NCBI RefSeq assembly: GCF_900100485.1
Contig: NZ_FNDH01000014.1
Location: 1 to 64,000 of the forward strand
Direction: 5' to 3'
Source: Nitrosomonas sp. Nm132
GTDB taxonomy: Bacteria > Pseudomonadota > Gammaproteobacteria > Burkholderiales > Nitrosomonadaceae
DNA length: 64,000 bases
A model generated the notes under the pieces. That model was not told where the DNA came from, searched no databases, and saw only the letters and a program-made list of their open reading frames with translations. This document shows, piece by piece, positions 27,230 to 36,510 of this stretch (its first letter is position 1; each line of letters opens with the position of its first letter). The position numbers and the translations under genes are program-made.

Positions 27230-27297
27230 GATCGTAATTCAATCAATGGGCCGCACCTGTTCTTCTCTGCTTCGGCTTATTATTGAGAGCCAAGATT

Positions 27298-28965
27298 ATG
27301 AAAATCAAAATCAGAAAAAATATGCACATAAAAATATTTTTGTCTGCGATATTGGTTTTTGTAGTGGCTTTCACTACAACGTTTTCTCTGGCTAGCGATC
27401 CGCTACCGTCCTGGAATGAAGGCCCGGCCAAACAATCCATCATCGCTTTTGTAACGAAGGTTACAACGCCCGGCTCGCCAGATTTTGCACCGGCAGCGGA
27501 ACGTATTGCTACCTTCGACAATGATGGCACGCTTTGGTGCGAGCAGCCGCTACCTGTTCAATTGTATTTTATCCTTGACCGCATGAAGGCGATCAGCTCC
27601 CAGCATCCAGAATGGAAGACAAAAGAGCCGTTCGCCTCGCTGCTCCAAGGCGATTTGAAAACCGCGCTTGCCGACGGTGAGCACGTGCCGCTCGAACTCG
27701 TCATGGCCACGCACGCAGGTATGACCACAGAGGAATTCGAGCAGATTGTAAAAGATTGGATCGCTACCGCGAGGCATCCGAAAACCGGCAAGCGCTACAC
27801 CGAGATGGTCTATCAGCCAATGCTTGAACTGCTCGCCTACTTGCGTGCGAATGGTTTCAAGAATTTCATCGTCTCCGGTGGCGGTATCGAGTTCATGCGT
27901 ACGTGGGTCGAGCAATTATATAGTGTGCCGCCGGAACAGGTTATCGGCAGCAGTATCAAGACGAAGTTTGAGATGCGTAAAGGTGAACCTGTCTTAGTGC
28001 GCCTGCCGGAACTGAACTTCAACGATGATAAGGACAATAAGCCCGTCAGCATCAATCAGCACATTGGCCGACGACCCATCGCCGCATTCGGAAATTCCGT
28101 AGGCGATCAAGCGATGTTGGAATACACGCAGGGCGGCAGCGGCACGCGGTTCATGCTGCTAGTACTGCACGATGATGCGGCGCGCGAATATGCCTATGGT
28201 CCGGCGCTAGGATTGCCCGCTCCCAAACTCGGCGCTTTCACGCAGGCGCTCTACGAGCAGGCCCAGAAGAATGGATGGACCATTGTCAGTATGAAGAGCG
28301 ATTGGAAGCAGATTTTTCCAGTTGGGCAATCCCCGATTACGGCTATTGATATATTGCTGGAGCCGGACGCCAAAATGCTCCAACAAGCCGGCGCGAACAA
28401 CGCCCGCCTGCTCGCGGTCTTCCCGGAAGGGTTCGTCTTGGATGCGATGCATCGTCCACACATCACGATGATTCAGCGTTTTGTTCGCACCGCAGAACTC
28501 GAAGAAGTCTATACCGCCGTCGGTAAGGTTCTCGCCGGCGTCAATGTGACTGGCATGAAACTGGAAGCATTCAAATATTACTACATCCCGATCAAGGATC
28601 TTGGCCTCTCGGGCATCGTTGTAAGGCCGACCCCGGAATTGCTCAAGCTGCAAGAAGACATAATTGCCGCTGTATCCCCGTTCACGGTGGAAACCGGGGA
28701 TTCATCCTCATTCTTCACCACGCTCGATGATCCGATCATTGACCCGTCCCTGATTCAATATGTCTCGACCTTTGTTCCAAAAAGCTCCGGCACACATTTC
28801 AATCCACATGTCAGCACTGGACTCGCGCCCCAGATATACCTCGACCAAATGCTGGCTGAACCGTTTGAGCCGTTTACCTTTTCGCCAGCGGGCGCGGCCG
28901 TTTACCAGCTAGGCCAATTTGGGACAGCTACGAAGAAACTAAAAGAGTGGGATTTGAAGCCTTAA
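27298..28965 (+). CDS. Secreted HAD phosphatase fused to a 2H-phosphoesterase-like domain
   Basis: From ATG 27298 (GAGAG upstream) the protein is 555 aa. After a signal peptide (IFLSAILVFVVAFTTTFSLAS) the first 300 residues are a HAD-superfamily hydrolase: motif I FDNDGT (Asp74, Asp76), motif II FIVSGGG, and GNSVGDQAML as motif III/IV. From about residue 345 a second domain has two spaced H-x-T/S motifs, RPHITMIQRF and FNPHVSTGLA, the signature of 2H phosphoesterases (2'-5' RNA ligase-like). Such a fusion is unfamiliar to me. It lies 70 nt after the sulfatase stop, so the two may be co-transcribed. The role could be removal of phosphate or cyclic-phosphate groups from an exported substrate. 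Confidence 0.8.
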   Translation: MKIKIRKNMHIKIFLSAILVFVVAFTTTFSLASDPLPSWNEGPAKQSIIAFVTKVTTPGSPDFAPAAERIATFDNDGTLWCEQPLPVQLYFILDRMKAISSQHPEWKTKEPFASLLQGDLKTALADGEHVPLELVMATHAGMTTEEFEQIVKDWIATARHPKTGKRYTEMVYQPMLELLAYLRANGFKNFIVSGGGIEFMRTWVEQLYSVPPEQVIGSSIKTKFEMRKGEPVLVRLPELNFNDDKDNKPVSINQHIGRRPIAAFGNSVGDQAMLEYTQGGSGTRFMLLVLHDDAAREYAYGPALGLPAPKLGAFTQALYEQAQKNGWTIVSMKSDWKQIFPVGQSPITAIDILLEPDAKMLQQAGANNARLLAVFPEGFVLDAMHRPHITMIQRFVRTAELEEVYTAVGKVLAGVNVTGMKLEAFKYYYIPIKDLGLSGIVVRPTPELLKLQEDIIAAVSPFTVETGDSSSFFTTLDDPIIDPSLIQYVSTFVPKSSGTHFNPHVSTGLAPQIYLDQMLAEPFEPFTFSPAGAAVYQLGQFGTATKKLKEWDLKP

Positions 28966-29059
28966 TCAGCTTAATAAATAAGAGCCGAAGGTCTTTCCCT
29001 TTTGTGATGCACAAAGATCTATTGTACAGATCATAGCAGCATAATAATTTATCTTTCAA

Positions 29060-29345
29060 GATCTCACATAGGGAGCCCCCCCGATGAGCGTCATGAGGAC
29101 GCGAGAAATTATCAAACTTTTCCCATTCGACATGTTTTTTTCCAGATCAACATCCTCTTTGTAGGTATGTAGTGGATAAAATTCATCCTAATCAGAACGA
29201 TGAGAGCCTTCAACTTTTCCATTTAGTTACGAAGATCGAGGTTTGATATAAACATGCTGAATTCCAAGGTCTTCGACATGCCCATAAAACTTTGCCTGGA
29301 ACTCATGGCTCCGGTCTGTCAGTATTTGTTGTACTACCGGTATCT
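29060..29345 (-). pseudogene. IS481-like transposase remnant
   Basis: Read on the minus strand, this stretch encodes ILTDRSHEFQAKFYGHVEDL, then GIQHVYIKPR, LNGKVEGSHR and FDNFSRPHDAHRGG, matching the integrase core of IS481-type transposases. At least two in-frame stops (TAA, TAG) and frame changes interrupt it. The stretch 28966-29550 around it holds no other gene I can support. Confidence 0.65.
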
Positions 29346-29550
29346 GATTGTGATTGAAATTATCCAAACGATATCAGGGAAGAAATACCAAGTTAAGCGA
29401 AAGGCTACCATAATATTAGTTCAATTTTTTGCACTGCACCTTCTCTGTTCAAGCAAAGGATGTGTTGTTGACACTGTTAGAAACTGGTGGTTTTCCTTTA
29501 ACTATGCAGTTAATGTACTAAAAAAATAAATTTCTACTATCCGGCATACT

Positions 29551-30658
29551 ATAAAAAAGATAGCGCGCAGAATATTTATATCCACTTTTAGTCTAATAAT
29601 TCTCTCTTTCCTCCATCAAACGCTCGCTGACAGGCCGGCGCTAACAGAACCGGTATTTAGATCAACCGTACCGAATACAAATCTGGAACCTGGCCTCACT
29701 CCTAATGGCATGGTGTGGATTCCAGGTGGCGAATTTTCTATGGGTGCGGCGGTACCTAACAGCATGAACCACAACCAAGTTGGCATGCATACCACACACG
29801 ATTCCCTCCCCGTACATCGCGTTTACGTCGATGGATTCTGGATGGATCGCACAGAGGTGACCAATGCACAGTTCACACGCTTTGTGGCAGCCACCGGTTA
29901 TGTGACTATTGCCGAGAAAGCGCCAAGTACCGAGGAGTTTCCTGATGCACCTTCGGACATGCTCGTGCCTGGTTCTATTTTGTTCACACCGCCAAACAAA
30001 CCGCTTCGTTTAGACAACCATCTGCGGTGGTGGGCCTGGGTGAAGGGGCGCCAACTGGCGCCATCCAGAAGGGCCAGGCAGCTCCATCAAAGGACGCGAA
30101 AATCACCCTGTAGTGCATGTGTCCTTTGCAGATGCTGAAGCTTATGCGCGATGGGCCGGAAAGCGACTTCCAACCGAAGCCGAATGGGAATTCGCAGCAC
30201 GCGGCGGTCTTGCCGGAAAGGTTTACCCTTGGGGCGATGATTTTATGATTAAGGGGCGTTGGATGACCAACAGCTTTCAAGGTAGCTTCCCTAGCCATAA
30301 CAGCGGCGCCGATGGCTACCTTTCCACGGCACCGGTTGCGCAGTTCCCGGCAAATGGCTATGGACTGTATGACGTATCTGGTAATGTTTGGGAATGGGTC
30401 AGCGACTGGTATCGTCCTGATTATTATGCGCAACTCGCACAAACCGGTGGTATTGCTCACAATCCGACGGGCCATGACAGTGCATGGGATCCGAATGAAC
30501 CCGGTGCGGCAAAACGTGTGCATCGCGGTGGTTCCTTCTTGTGCACAGATCAGTATTGTTCGCGTTACATGGTAGGTTTACGCAGCAAAGGTGAGATCAA
30601 CAGCGGGACCAACCACCTGGGTTTTCGATGCGTTGCAACACCAAAAACTTTATTATGA
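29551..30658 (+). pseudogene. Formylglycine-generating enzyme, frameshifted and startless
   Basis: FGE oxidises the sulfatase cysteine to formylglycine. The family body is clear: MVWIPGGEFSMG, VDGFWMDRTEVTNAQFTRFV, then after a frame change [31 protein letters not shown], and the active-site region [14 protein letters not shown] with GFRCV at the end. One extra G in the run 30045-30048 breaks the frame after WVKG; removing it restores [10 protein letters not shown]. Upstream, the same frame opens with a signal peptide (KKIARRIFISTFSLIILSFL) whose expected ATG is ATA at 29551. The first usable start is therefore the internal ATG at 29710, lacking an export signal. Two lesions suggest real decay, leaving the sulfatase dependent on another FGE. 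Confidence 0.85.
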
Positions 30659-31018
30659 AAAGAAGAGAGGTGATGAAGCGATTCACGCGGTTTTGTTTCC
30701 TGGGTTTGACTTGACCAATTTTAGTATCAAATAAACTTAGAAACTGCAACTGCCAGTGATTTTCTTAGACCAATATTGATATTTACCGGATGAGCCGTAA
30801 ATTCTACTGGTGATAAGCAGTCTAGTCTTTCGTGTTTTCGCTGCTGACTATAAAAATAAAAAATCTCGATTTATTTCGTAATTTCCTATTTTTTTGCAGT
30901 CGTATTTTGAATTTTCGATGATGTATTAATTCGGTTTTATAAAGATCAAGATCACCCAGAAGTTTTATATAGGAGTTCGAGTTAGCCGAAAGGGAACCGC
31001 GCACCCTTCAGTTGCTCA
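30659..31018. other. Intergenic region with no gene recognised
   Basis: I see only short frames without homology after the FGE remnant. The right end borders a group II intron-like motif. Confidence 0.3.
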
Positions 31019-31054
31019 CGAAACTGTATGTGAACTTCTCGATACATACGGCTC
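31019..31054 (-). other. Degenerate group II intron domain V-like motif
   Basis: On the minus strand, GAGCCGTATG, a short loop region with GAGAAG, and CATACAGTTTC resemble domain V of bacterial group II introns (GAGCCGTATG...CGTACGGTTC). Pairing has mismatches and no reverse transcriptase gene is present, so at most it is a 3'-end relic. Confidence 0.3.
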
Positions 31055-31084
31055 TTGTTATACAATCACCCAACTCAAATCTTT

Positions 31085-31600
31085 CCGATATGCAAGCAGT
31101 GCGGGATATTATTGATACTATTTTCATAGACTGTCGGTGCGCAACAATTATTTCTATTTACAGCCGAATATTCTCCCGTTCACGCATATGAGACAGACGA
31201 GTATCCCAAGAATGAAAGCCGCTCTCAGAAACATTAGTTGTCGCAGAGCGCCAATCATGCCGTATTCCCCGCGACTCCTTCGCAAAATAGGCCGCACACT
31301 TTTTTTATGAAATCTCGCTCCATCTTAATTTCTGCTAGTACACGTTTGCCCCTAGATAACTCCTCTAGTTCAAGTTCAATCAGTAGCTTCTGTTGTTTAC
31401 CTGCTGCAGTAAGTTTGCCGTGACTGCCAACATAAACCCAATTCTTTAGTGTTCCTCTGAGTAAAGATAGTCGTTTCGCTACTTCAACCAGCGTTAATCC
31501 ACTTCCTTAAAAAAACTTGACCTATTGCTCACGAAATTTCTGGTTATATCGTGTTCGGAATAATTGTTCAATCTATATCCTCCATTTTAAGTCTCTTCAT
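31085..31600 (-). pseudogene. IS3-family OrfA/OrfB remnant
   Basis: In scattered minus-strand frames the segment encodes LTLVEVAKRLSL, GTLKNWV, GSHGKLTAAGKQQK, ELAEIKMERDF and then SESGFHSWDTR, the order of an IS3 OrfA leucine-zipper end and OrfB start. Many frameshifts and stops are present. It is old debris. Confidence 0.55.
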
Positions 31601-31835
31601 TTATAAAACTTCGGACTCAGTGAAATTCAGTATACCTCACAAAAAACTTACACAAAATGCAGGAGCTCATATACTTCATGCCATTATTTTTACAGTTCTC
31701 TGACATAATGTAATAAAGATGCAGAGAATCAAAATAGTGAAAAGGATCGGACAGATGCAGTATTCTGGCAAGGCCATGCTTTTATCTACTTCATATTTTC
31801 TCAGGCCCTTGTTACAAGTAGCTTCGAGAACGCTA

Positions 31836-32690
31836 ATGATGCCACATCCTTTAAGAGCATTCGACCGACGCCTGGTCATCGTGTTCTTCGGCGCTATTCT
31901 GTTCTCTACTTTCGGGCGGGCAGAACAAATATCAACAATTCCTCCTGCTAGGGACTCTGCCTACATAAATCCGTGGACTTTCAATCTCACACAGTACATG
32001 TGGTTCCCGGGTGTGAACGGTGATTTCTCTGCAGAGCGTGCCAGCCGGTCGGTCGATGTAAGCTTCATTGATATCAGCGATGAGTCAAGGAGATTTCCAC
32101 TGGGCTTCTTGGGAAGACTGGAGGCGCACTACAATCGTTTGGGATTTTACCTAGATGGCAATTACATGAATTTGCAGCTCAAACCACGGTTAGATCGATT
32201 AAGCAACGGCCTTGATTCTGAGATGGGTTTGATGGATTATGGAATAGCGTACAGGATTCTCGGGCCATCAGCTGCGGAAATACTCAGTTCGATGGGAAAA
32301 ATGAAAACCAATTGGCTGGAAGTTTACGCTGGCGGGCGTACCCTTTGGCTGGATAACAGCATTAAACAAGCCGGTCCGCTGAGTGATCAACGCAACTTCT
32401 CGGCCAGCAAATCGTTTACCAGTCCGGTGATCGGTGGACGCTTTATGGTCAGTTTCACGCCAAAATGGTTTGTTCTCGTGGATGGTAATATCGGTGGTTT
32501 TGGGGCACAGAATGTCACCTTAACCGCTTCAATCTTGGGAGCAGTGGGCTACCGAACGACTCTCTTCAACCTTCCCATGTCTGTGGAGGTCGGCTATAAA
32601 GCCCTGCACTATAACGTCGATAAGGGAGGCTCACTGGAGACCAGAGCAACCTTGAACGGCCCGTTTATCGGCCTCAGCGGCTATTGGTGA
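31836..32690 (+). CDS. Outer-membrane beta-barrel-like protein
   Basis: I choose the ATG at 31836, giving about 284 aa, because a signal peptide (RRLVIVFFGAILFSTFGRAEQ) begins there; the frame is open upstream to 31719. The mature part consists of alternating beta-strand patterns (WTFNLTQYMWFPGVNGDFS, AHYNRLGFYLDGNYMNL, WLEVYAGGRTLWLD, FMVSFTPKWFVLVDGNIGGFG) and ends with an aromatic residue (GYW), typical of outer-membrane barrels. No specific function is recognised. It may belong with the sulfatase locus to its left as a surface component. Confidence 0.65.
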   Translation: MMPHPLRAFDRRLVIVFFGAILFSTFGRAEQISTIPPARDSAYINPWTFNLTQYMWFPGVNGDFSAERASRSVDVSFIDISDESRRFPLGFLGRLEAHYNRLGFYLDGNYMNLQLKPRLDRLSNGLDSEMGLMDYGIAYRILGPSAAEILSSMGKMKTNWLEVYAGGRTLWLDNSIKQAGPLSDQRNFSASKSFTSPVIGGRFMVSFTPKWFVLVDGNIGGFGAQNVTLTASILGAVGYRTTLFNLPMSVEVGYKALHYNVDKGGSLETRATLNGPFIGLSGYW

Positions 32691-32950
32691 GTAACATTAA
32701 TGTATCAAAAGAAGGATCATCAAACGGTCATCATGAACAAAGAAGCAGTAAACGGTGAATCGTATAGCTAAACCAGTTAGGAATGATATAAAGAGTGTTC
32801 TCATTGTTCCATCAAAATACAAATGGGCGTAGACCAAAGTATGGCCTAAACAACGAGACCAAATTGTCGATATGTTCTTCAAATCCTCTACATTCTGGAT
32901 CATTATTAACTGGGTAGGCGATAATAGTCTGATTAAATCCAATCTTATAC

Positions 32951-33076
32951 AGCTCAATAAGCAGAAAGGCAAATTGCTATGACGGATACTCAACTAATAT
33001 CGTCTACTATAACGCTCATCGTATTCATACAACGATCAGTAATATGTCACCAGTAGAATTTGAAAAAAAGACTTAA
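32951..33076 (+). pseudogene. IS3-family OrfB C-terminal remnant (IS982 target)
   Basis: The frame reads SRKANCYD and then, after an internal deletion, VYYNAHRIHTTISNMSPVEF EKKT and TAA at 33074-33076, the end of an IS3 OrfB. The right terminal repeat of this element (GTGTCCGGGTTTAATTGACC) continues at 34040-34059 beyond the inserted IS982, showing that IS982 jumped into this relic. Confidence 0.65.
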
Positions 33077-33080
33077 TAAA

Positions 33081-34032
33081 ACGTGAGTTCGGGATAAGAA
33101 AAGCAGCAAAAGGAATTCAGATTCCGATGGATACTATACTATTGATCTTTTTGTGCAATTGACGATTTTTGTAAAGAGTTTGAGCCGCTGTGGGAGCAAC
33201 GCTTGTCGGGGTCATCGCTAAAACGGCGTCGTCGCCGAAGGGAGCTGTGTCTAAGTGAAGTCATGACAATCATGGTGGGGTTTCATCTATCCGGTTACGG
33301 GACGTTTAAATACTATTACCTGAATGACGTGTTGAATTATCAGCGGAGTTATTTTCCAGGGTTGGTGAGTTACAACCGCTTTGTTGAGTTGATACAAGGC
33401 AGCCTGGTACCTTTGTGCTGTTTTCTGACCAGCCGCTTTGGGCAATGTAGTGGGATCAGCTTCATTGATTCGACCAAAATCAGTGTGTGCCACAATCGCC
33501 GCATTGGGTCGCATAAAGTAATGGCAGAGTTTGCTGCCCGGAGAAAGACCAGCATGGGTTGGTTTTATGGGTTCAAGCTGCACCTGGTCATCAATGACCA
33601 GGGAGAATTGCTAGGGGTAAAAATCACGGCGGGCAATGTGGATGACCGTGATCCAGTACCAGAGTTGGCGCGCTCCTTGTCTGGGAAACTCTTTGGTGGC
33701 CGGGGCTACATCTCGCAGCCGCTCTTTGATCACCTCTGGGAACAGGGCGTGCAGCTGGTTACCAAGGCACGCAAGAACATGAAAAACAAGCTGTTGCCGC
33801 TATTTGACAAAATTCTGTTACGTGAACGCTCGATCATTGAGAGTGTCAATGACCAATTGAAAAATATCTCGCAAATCGAGCATTCCCGTCATCGCAGTCG
33901 AGTTAACTTCTTTGTTAATCTAATAGCCGGGCTGGTGGCTTATACCTTTCGCGAGAAGAAACCCTCCCTTAATATCAGACTTCCTCAAGCTCTTCCAGCT
34001 GTGGTAGTGTGATCCTTATGTCGAACTCACGT
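33081..34032 (+). mobile_element. IS982-family insertion sequence with TIRs and target duplication
   Basis: The element is 952 bp. Its left end ACGTGAGTTCGGGATAAG and the reverse complement of its right end ACGTGAGTTCGACATAAG match at 16 of 18 positions. The 7-bp sequence TAATAAA flanks it on both sides (33074-33080 and 34033-34039) as a target-site duplication. It is inserted at the end of an IS3 remnant. The transposase inside has an N-terminal frameshift. Confidence 0.88.
33127..34012 (+). pseudogene. IS982-family transposase, N-terminal frameshift
   Basis: The ATG at 33127 begins like the family (MDTI), but the frame changes by one base near 33140-33150. The rest runs open from CAIDDFCKEFEPLWEQR to the stop at 34012. 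Visible family features are ELCLSEVMTIMVGFHLSGYGTFKYYY, SFIDSTKISVCHNRRI (catalytic Asp), GWFYGFKLHLVIND (second Asp) and RSIIESVNDQLKN (catalytic Glu). Without the frameshift the length is normal (about 295 aa). A second, truncated copy lies at 62823-63046. A TTG start at 33203 would give a 269-aa protein lacking the N-terminal helix. Confidence 0.82.
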
Positions 34033-34244
34033 TAATAAAGTGTCCGGGTTTAATTGACCACAACAGATTTCTATGGACGGACGAATCTAGTAACTGGGTT
34101 ATTATTGTTTCAACTTGATACTGATGCGCTCCAAAAGATAGATTTGAAAACTGAACTGACAAGTAGAAGGTGTATTCAAGTTAGAAGTGCAATGTTTATA
34201 TTAGCTTGGTTGGACACCCTCCTTTTTTTATCAGGAAATTGCGA

Positions 34245-35582
34245 TTAATCAATCATTTTTCTCCATTCACATCTTTTCTTAGTTACGTCTGATGTATTCG
34301 GACCCCCTATCCCATTAGCTATCATAGCGACAACCCGATCATCAGTATCGTAACCAACATGAGCTTTAAAGGGATTAGCCAGACCTTTGACGTCGTAGAC
34401 ACTGATCACTTTGGCGATATTGATAATAATGCTGGTGACAGTGGGACATAATCTGGAATCCAAATATTTATCTTTGAAATCGGGGTGCACGTCATAACTT
34501 AATAAATCATTAGGATCACTAAAAGCAATAATTGATGTCTCCCTCAACATTCGAGAAGCGTAATTAGACCCCGAGGGGTTACAATACTCTGCGATTTGGC
34601 CGGTCACTTTCGGCAATTCTCTACCCATTTGGAGCATTGGAAGTTGATTAGACATCATAAATATTGGAATGTGTTTATTCTTGAACGCCTGTATCGATGT
34701 AGAGGAAACGCTCACATTTTGACCATCAGGCATCATCGCTTTGAATCCCCCGTCAGGGTTCATGGTAACTTTTATACCACCCTTTGCAAATTCTTCAGGA
34801 TTGGCAAATAATGCCGCAATCCGTTGCAGACCATCAATGGTGATCCGGCTTCCCAAACTATGCGAAACAAATATATAATCATCATACATGATATGGTTCG
34901 TACTGGATTCGTCTAATCCGAAACAAATATGCTGACCGCTTGCAGGCAAATCTTCCCAGTCTCGCGTCGCCATCCAACAGAATGCCTGGGCAAAAGCTGC
35001 AAGAATCAGTTCCCTGCTTTTTCCCAAATAAATGATTGGATCAGGACCCGTGTCATTGCTGAACGTTTTCAGCATACTGTTAAGCATGGCTCTACGAAAA
35101 CTATATTCCCCTGAATTATCATAGGATAGCAGCGATTTCTCCCCACGGGTAATATCCGACCAGGTGAGTTCATAGAAAATCAACTCTCTGCTCTTATCCT
35201 CATTGAATAAATGCGATATGCGTAAATTACCCAGATCTTTAGGGTTTTCAATTAGAGCAGCAGATAGCTTAATATCAATATAGTTGGCTGAAGTTGCATT
35301 TAATTTTAATTCTCTGGCTAATTTTTCAAGAAATTCAGTTGAATATCCTGCTAAATGATCACCCACGCCATGGGTCATCAACACTTTAGTTTTTCCCCTG
35401 GTTTCTTCATGTGTTCTAGTGATACTGGCATCAATACCTGCGAATGCTTTTCCTCGTACATCGCATCGCCTTGTATCTTCTTCCTCAGTTTTTTCCAGCA
35501 CGGCCTGCATAGCACCTTTACCAAAACTGGTACATCCTACTAAACCCATTAATAACAGCAGCAGTAATAATAGCTTGCCCAT
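34245..35582 (-). CDS. Lipoprotein with alpha/beta-hydrolase fold
   Basis: I place the start at ATG 35582 because MGKLLLLLLLLMGLVGC is a compact lipoprotein signal with the lipidated Cys at residue 17; the frame stays open to 35657. The mature 430 residues look like an alpha/beta hydrolase: VLMTHGVGDHLAGYS near the start (oxyanion region), YDDYIFVSHSLGSRIT carrying the nucleophile elbow S-H-S-L-G, and a late HVGYDTDDRVV that may hold the acid and His. The specific substrate is unknown; esterase or lipase activity in the envelope is an inference. It stands alone on the minus strand between IS remnants. Confidence 0.65.
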   Translation of the reverse strand: MGKLLLLLLLLMGLVGCTSFGKGAMQAVLEKTEEEDTRRCDVRGKAFAGIDASITRTHEETRGKTKVLMTHGVGDHLAGYSTEFLEKLARELKLNATSANYIDIKLSAALIENPKDLGNLRISHLFNEDKSRELIFYELTWSDITRGEKSLLSYDNSGEYSFRRAMLNSMLKTFSNDTGPDPIIYLGKSRELILAAFAQAFCWMATRDWEDLPASGQHICFGLDESSTNHIMYDDYIFVSHSLGSRITIDGLQRIAALFANPEEFAKGGIKVTMNPDGGFKAMMPDGQNVSVSSTSIQAFKNKHIPIFMMSNQLPMLQMGRELPKVTGQIAEYCNPSGSNYASRMLRETSIIAFSDPNDLLSYDVHPDFKDKYLDSRLCPTVTSIIINIAKVISVYDVKGLANPFKAHVGYDTDDRVVAMIANGIGGPNTSDVTKKRCEWRKMID

Positions 35583-35657
35583 TTTTAGAAGCGAGTTATC
35601 AATGAACATTTTCTGGAGCATAGTTAAATACTTACATGTAGAAAAAATTCTTGTCAT

Positions 35658-35991
35658 TGACAGACTCCCAATAATTGATTTGTCGTAATGAACAAAATAT
35701 TTAACAATTAAACCATAGAATGACGCTCAATAATCAATCCCAATAAATTTGGTCCGATCGAAGAAGCCGTACTTGACTTTATTCGGGAGAAACCCATATA
35801 AAATAGACAAGTGGCCGCATGTTAGACTTCCTCAATAGGACCCTGCTTTACTATCCCGGGTACTGCTTCGATTAACACACAAGTAGTATCAGAGTGGGGG
35901 TTACGTTAACACGTAACGCTATTATTTCAGACATATGCTTTATATTTTTACGCTTATTTACACTGATATAGTTGATCCCATATATAATGAT
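35658..35991. other. Intergenic region with a small palindrome
   Basis: No gene is recognised. At 35900-35917, GTTACGT and ACGTAAC form a perfect inverted repeat with a TAAC loop. It lies between the lipoprotein gene and an IS630 remnant. Confidence 0.35.
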
Positions 35992-36240
35992 TTAAATTAT
36001 ATAGGCGGCAAAGAGCTGCTCGATGGAGCAACCTTCTCTTTTTCTGATGGCTTTAGCCTGAGCCTATCTTGGTTCAATATCATTAAAGTCTGGAGAATAA
36101 GATGGAAGATATTCATGTGTATGCCCAGCATCGGCAACGGCGGTTTTGATATCCTGCCGTTTGTGGAATACCGCGTTATCCTTGACGATCACGCAAGCGG
36201 GCAAGAGTTTGGGCAAAAAGTCCTGCGCCACCCACGTATG
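35992..36240 (-). pseudogene. IS630-family transposase remnant with an in-frame TAG
   Basis: The minus-strand frame reads TWVAQDFLPKLL, VKDNAVFHKRQDIKTAVADA, EYLPSYSPDFNDIEPR, then TAG (36064-36066), then AQAKAIRKREGCSIEQLF. The family has IEP-x-W-A-Q-A-K here, so the stop replaces tryptophan. Upstream codons continue in another frame to about 36290. The N-terminal half is lost. Confidence 0.7.
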
Positions 36241-36333
36241 GAAGATGTCGACGTTGCTCGTTAAAGTTAAACGAGAAGATAAATGTTTCGTCTACATAAA
36301 TATTAATGCTCTGCGAAATACCCGTTCTCGTCC

Positions 36334-36510
36334 CAGTGCCAGGGTGAGGTCGAACTATTGAACGACCTGCCTAGTTATATGATCGTGATGGAACCCGGCG
36401 ACAGTGTAGACGCGTTGGAAGAGGAGAGCAGTTGTCCCATCCTGCGTAATCTCTTCGATGATTGTCACGCTTGTGTTTTAATAATGAATCTCCTTGTCGC
36501 CGCATCCTAG
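36334..36510 (+). pseudogene. Unidentified gene fragment
   Basis: An open frame without start encodes QCQGEVELLNDLPSYMIVME, then PGDSVDALEEESSCPILRNL and FDDCHACV, and stops at 36508-36510. Composition is protein-like and acidic, and the residues look like a conserved regulatory-type segment, but I cannot name a family. It overlaps the start of the hydrolase gene in another frame, so it is probably a truncated gene at a junction. Confidence 0.3.

Noticed and set aside
29254-29529. 91-aa open frame on the plus strand
   Set aside because: It lies over the IS481 remnant on the opposite strand, has no homology and a poor ribosome-binding site.
31238-31423. 61-aa open frame on the plus strand
   Set aside because: It is the antisense of the IS3 OrfA/OrfB remnant.
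32697-32993. 98-aa minus-strand frame after the outer-membrane protein
   Set aside because: No homology and unusual composition; the plus strand at its end carries IS3 OrfB residues.
34054-34248. 64-aa open frame after IS982
   Set aside because: It begins in the right end of the IS3 relic and shows no family features.
35935-36264. 109-aa plus-strand frame
   Set aside because: The minus strand encodes recognisable IS630 transposase residues over the same bases.
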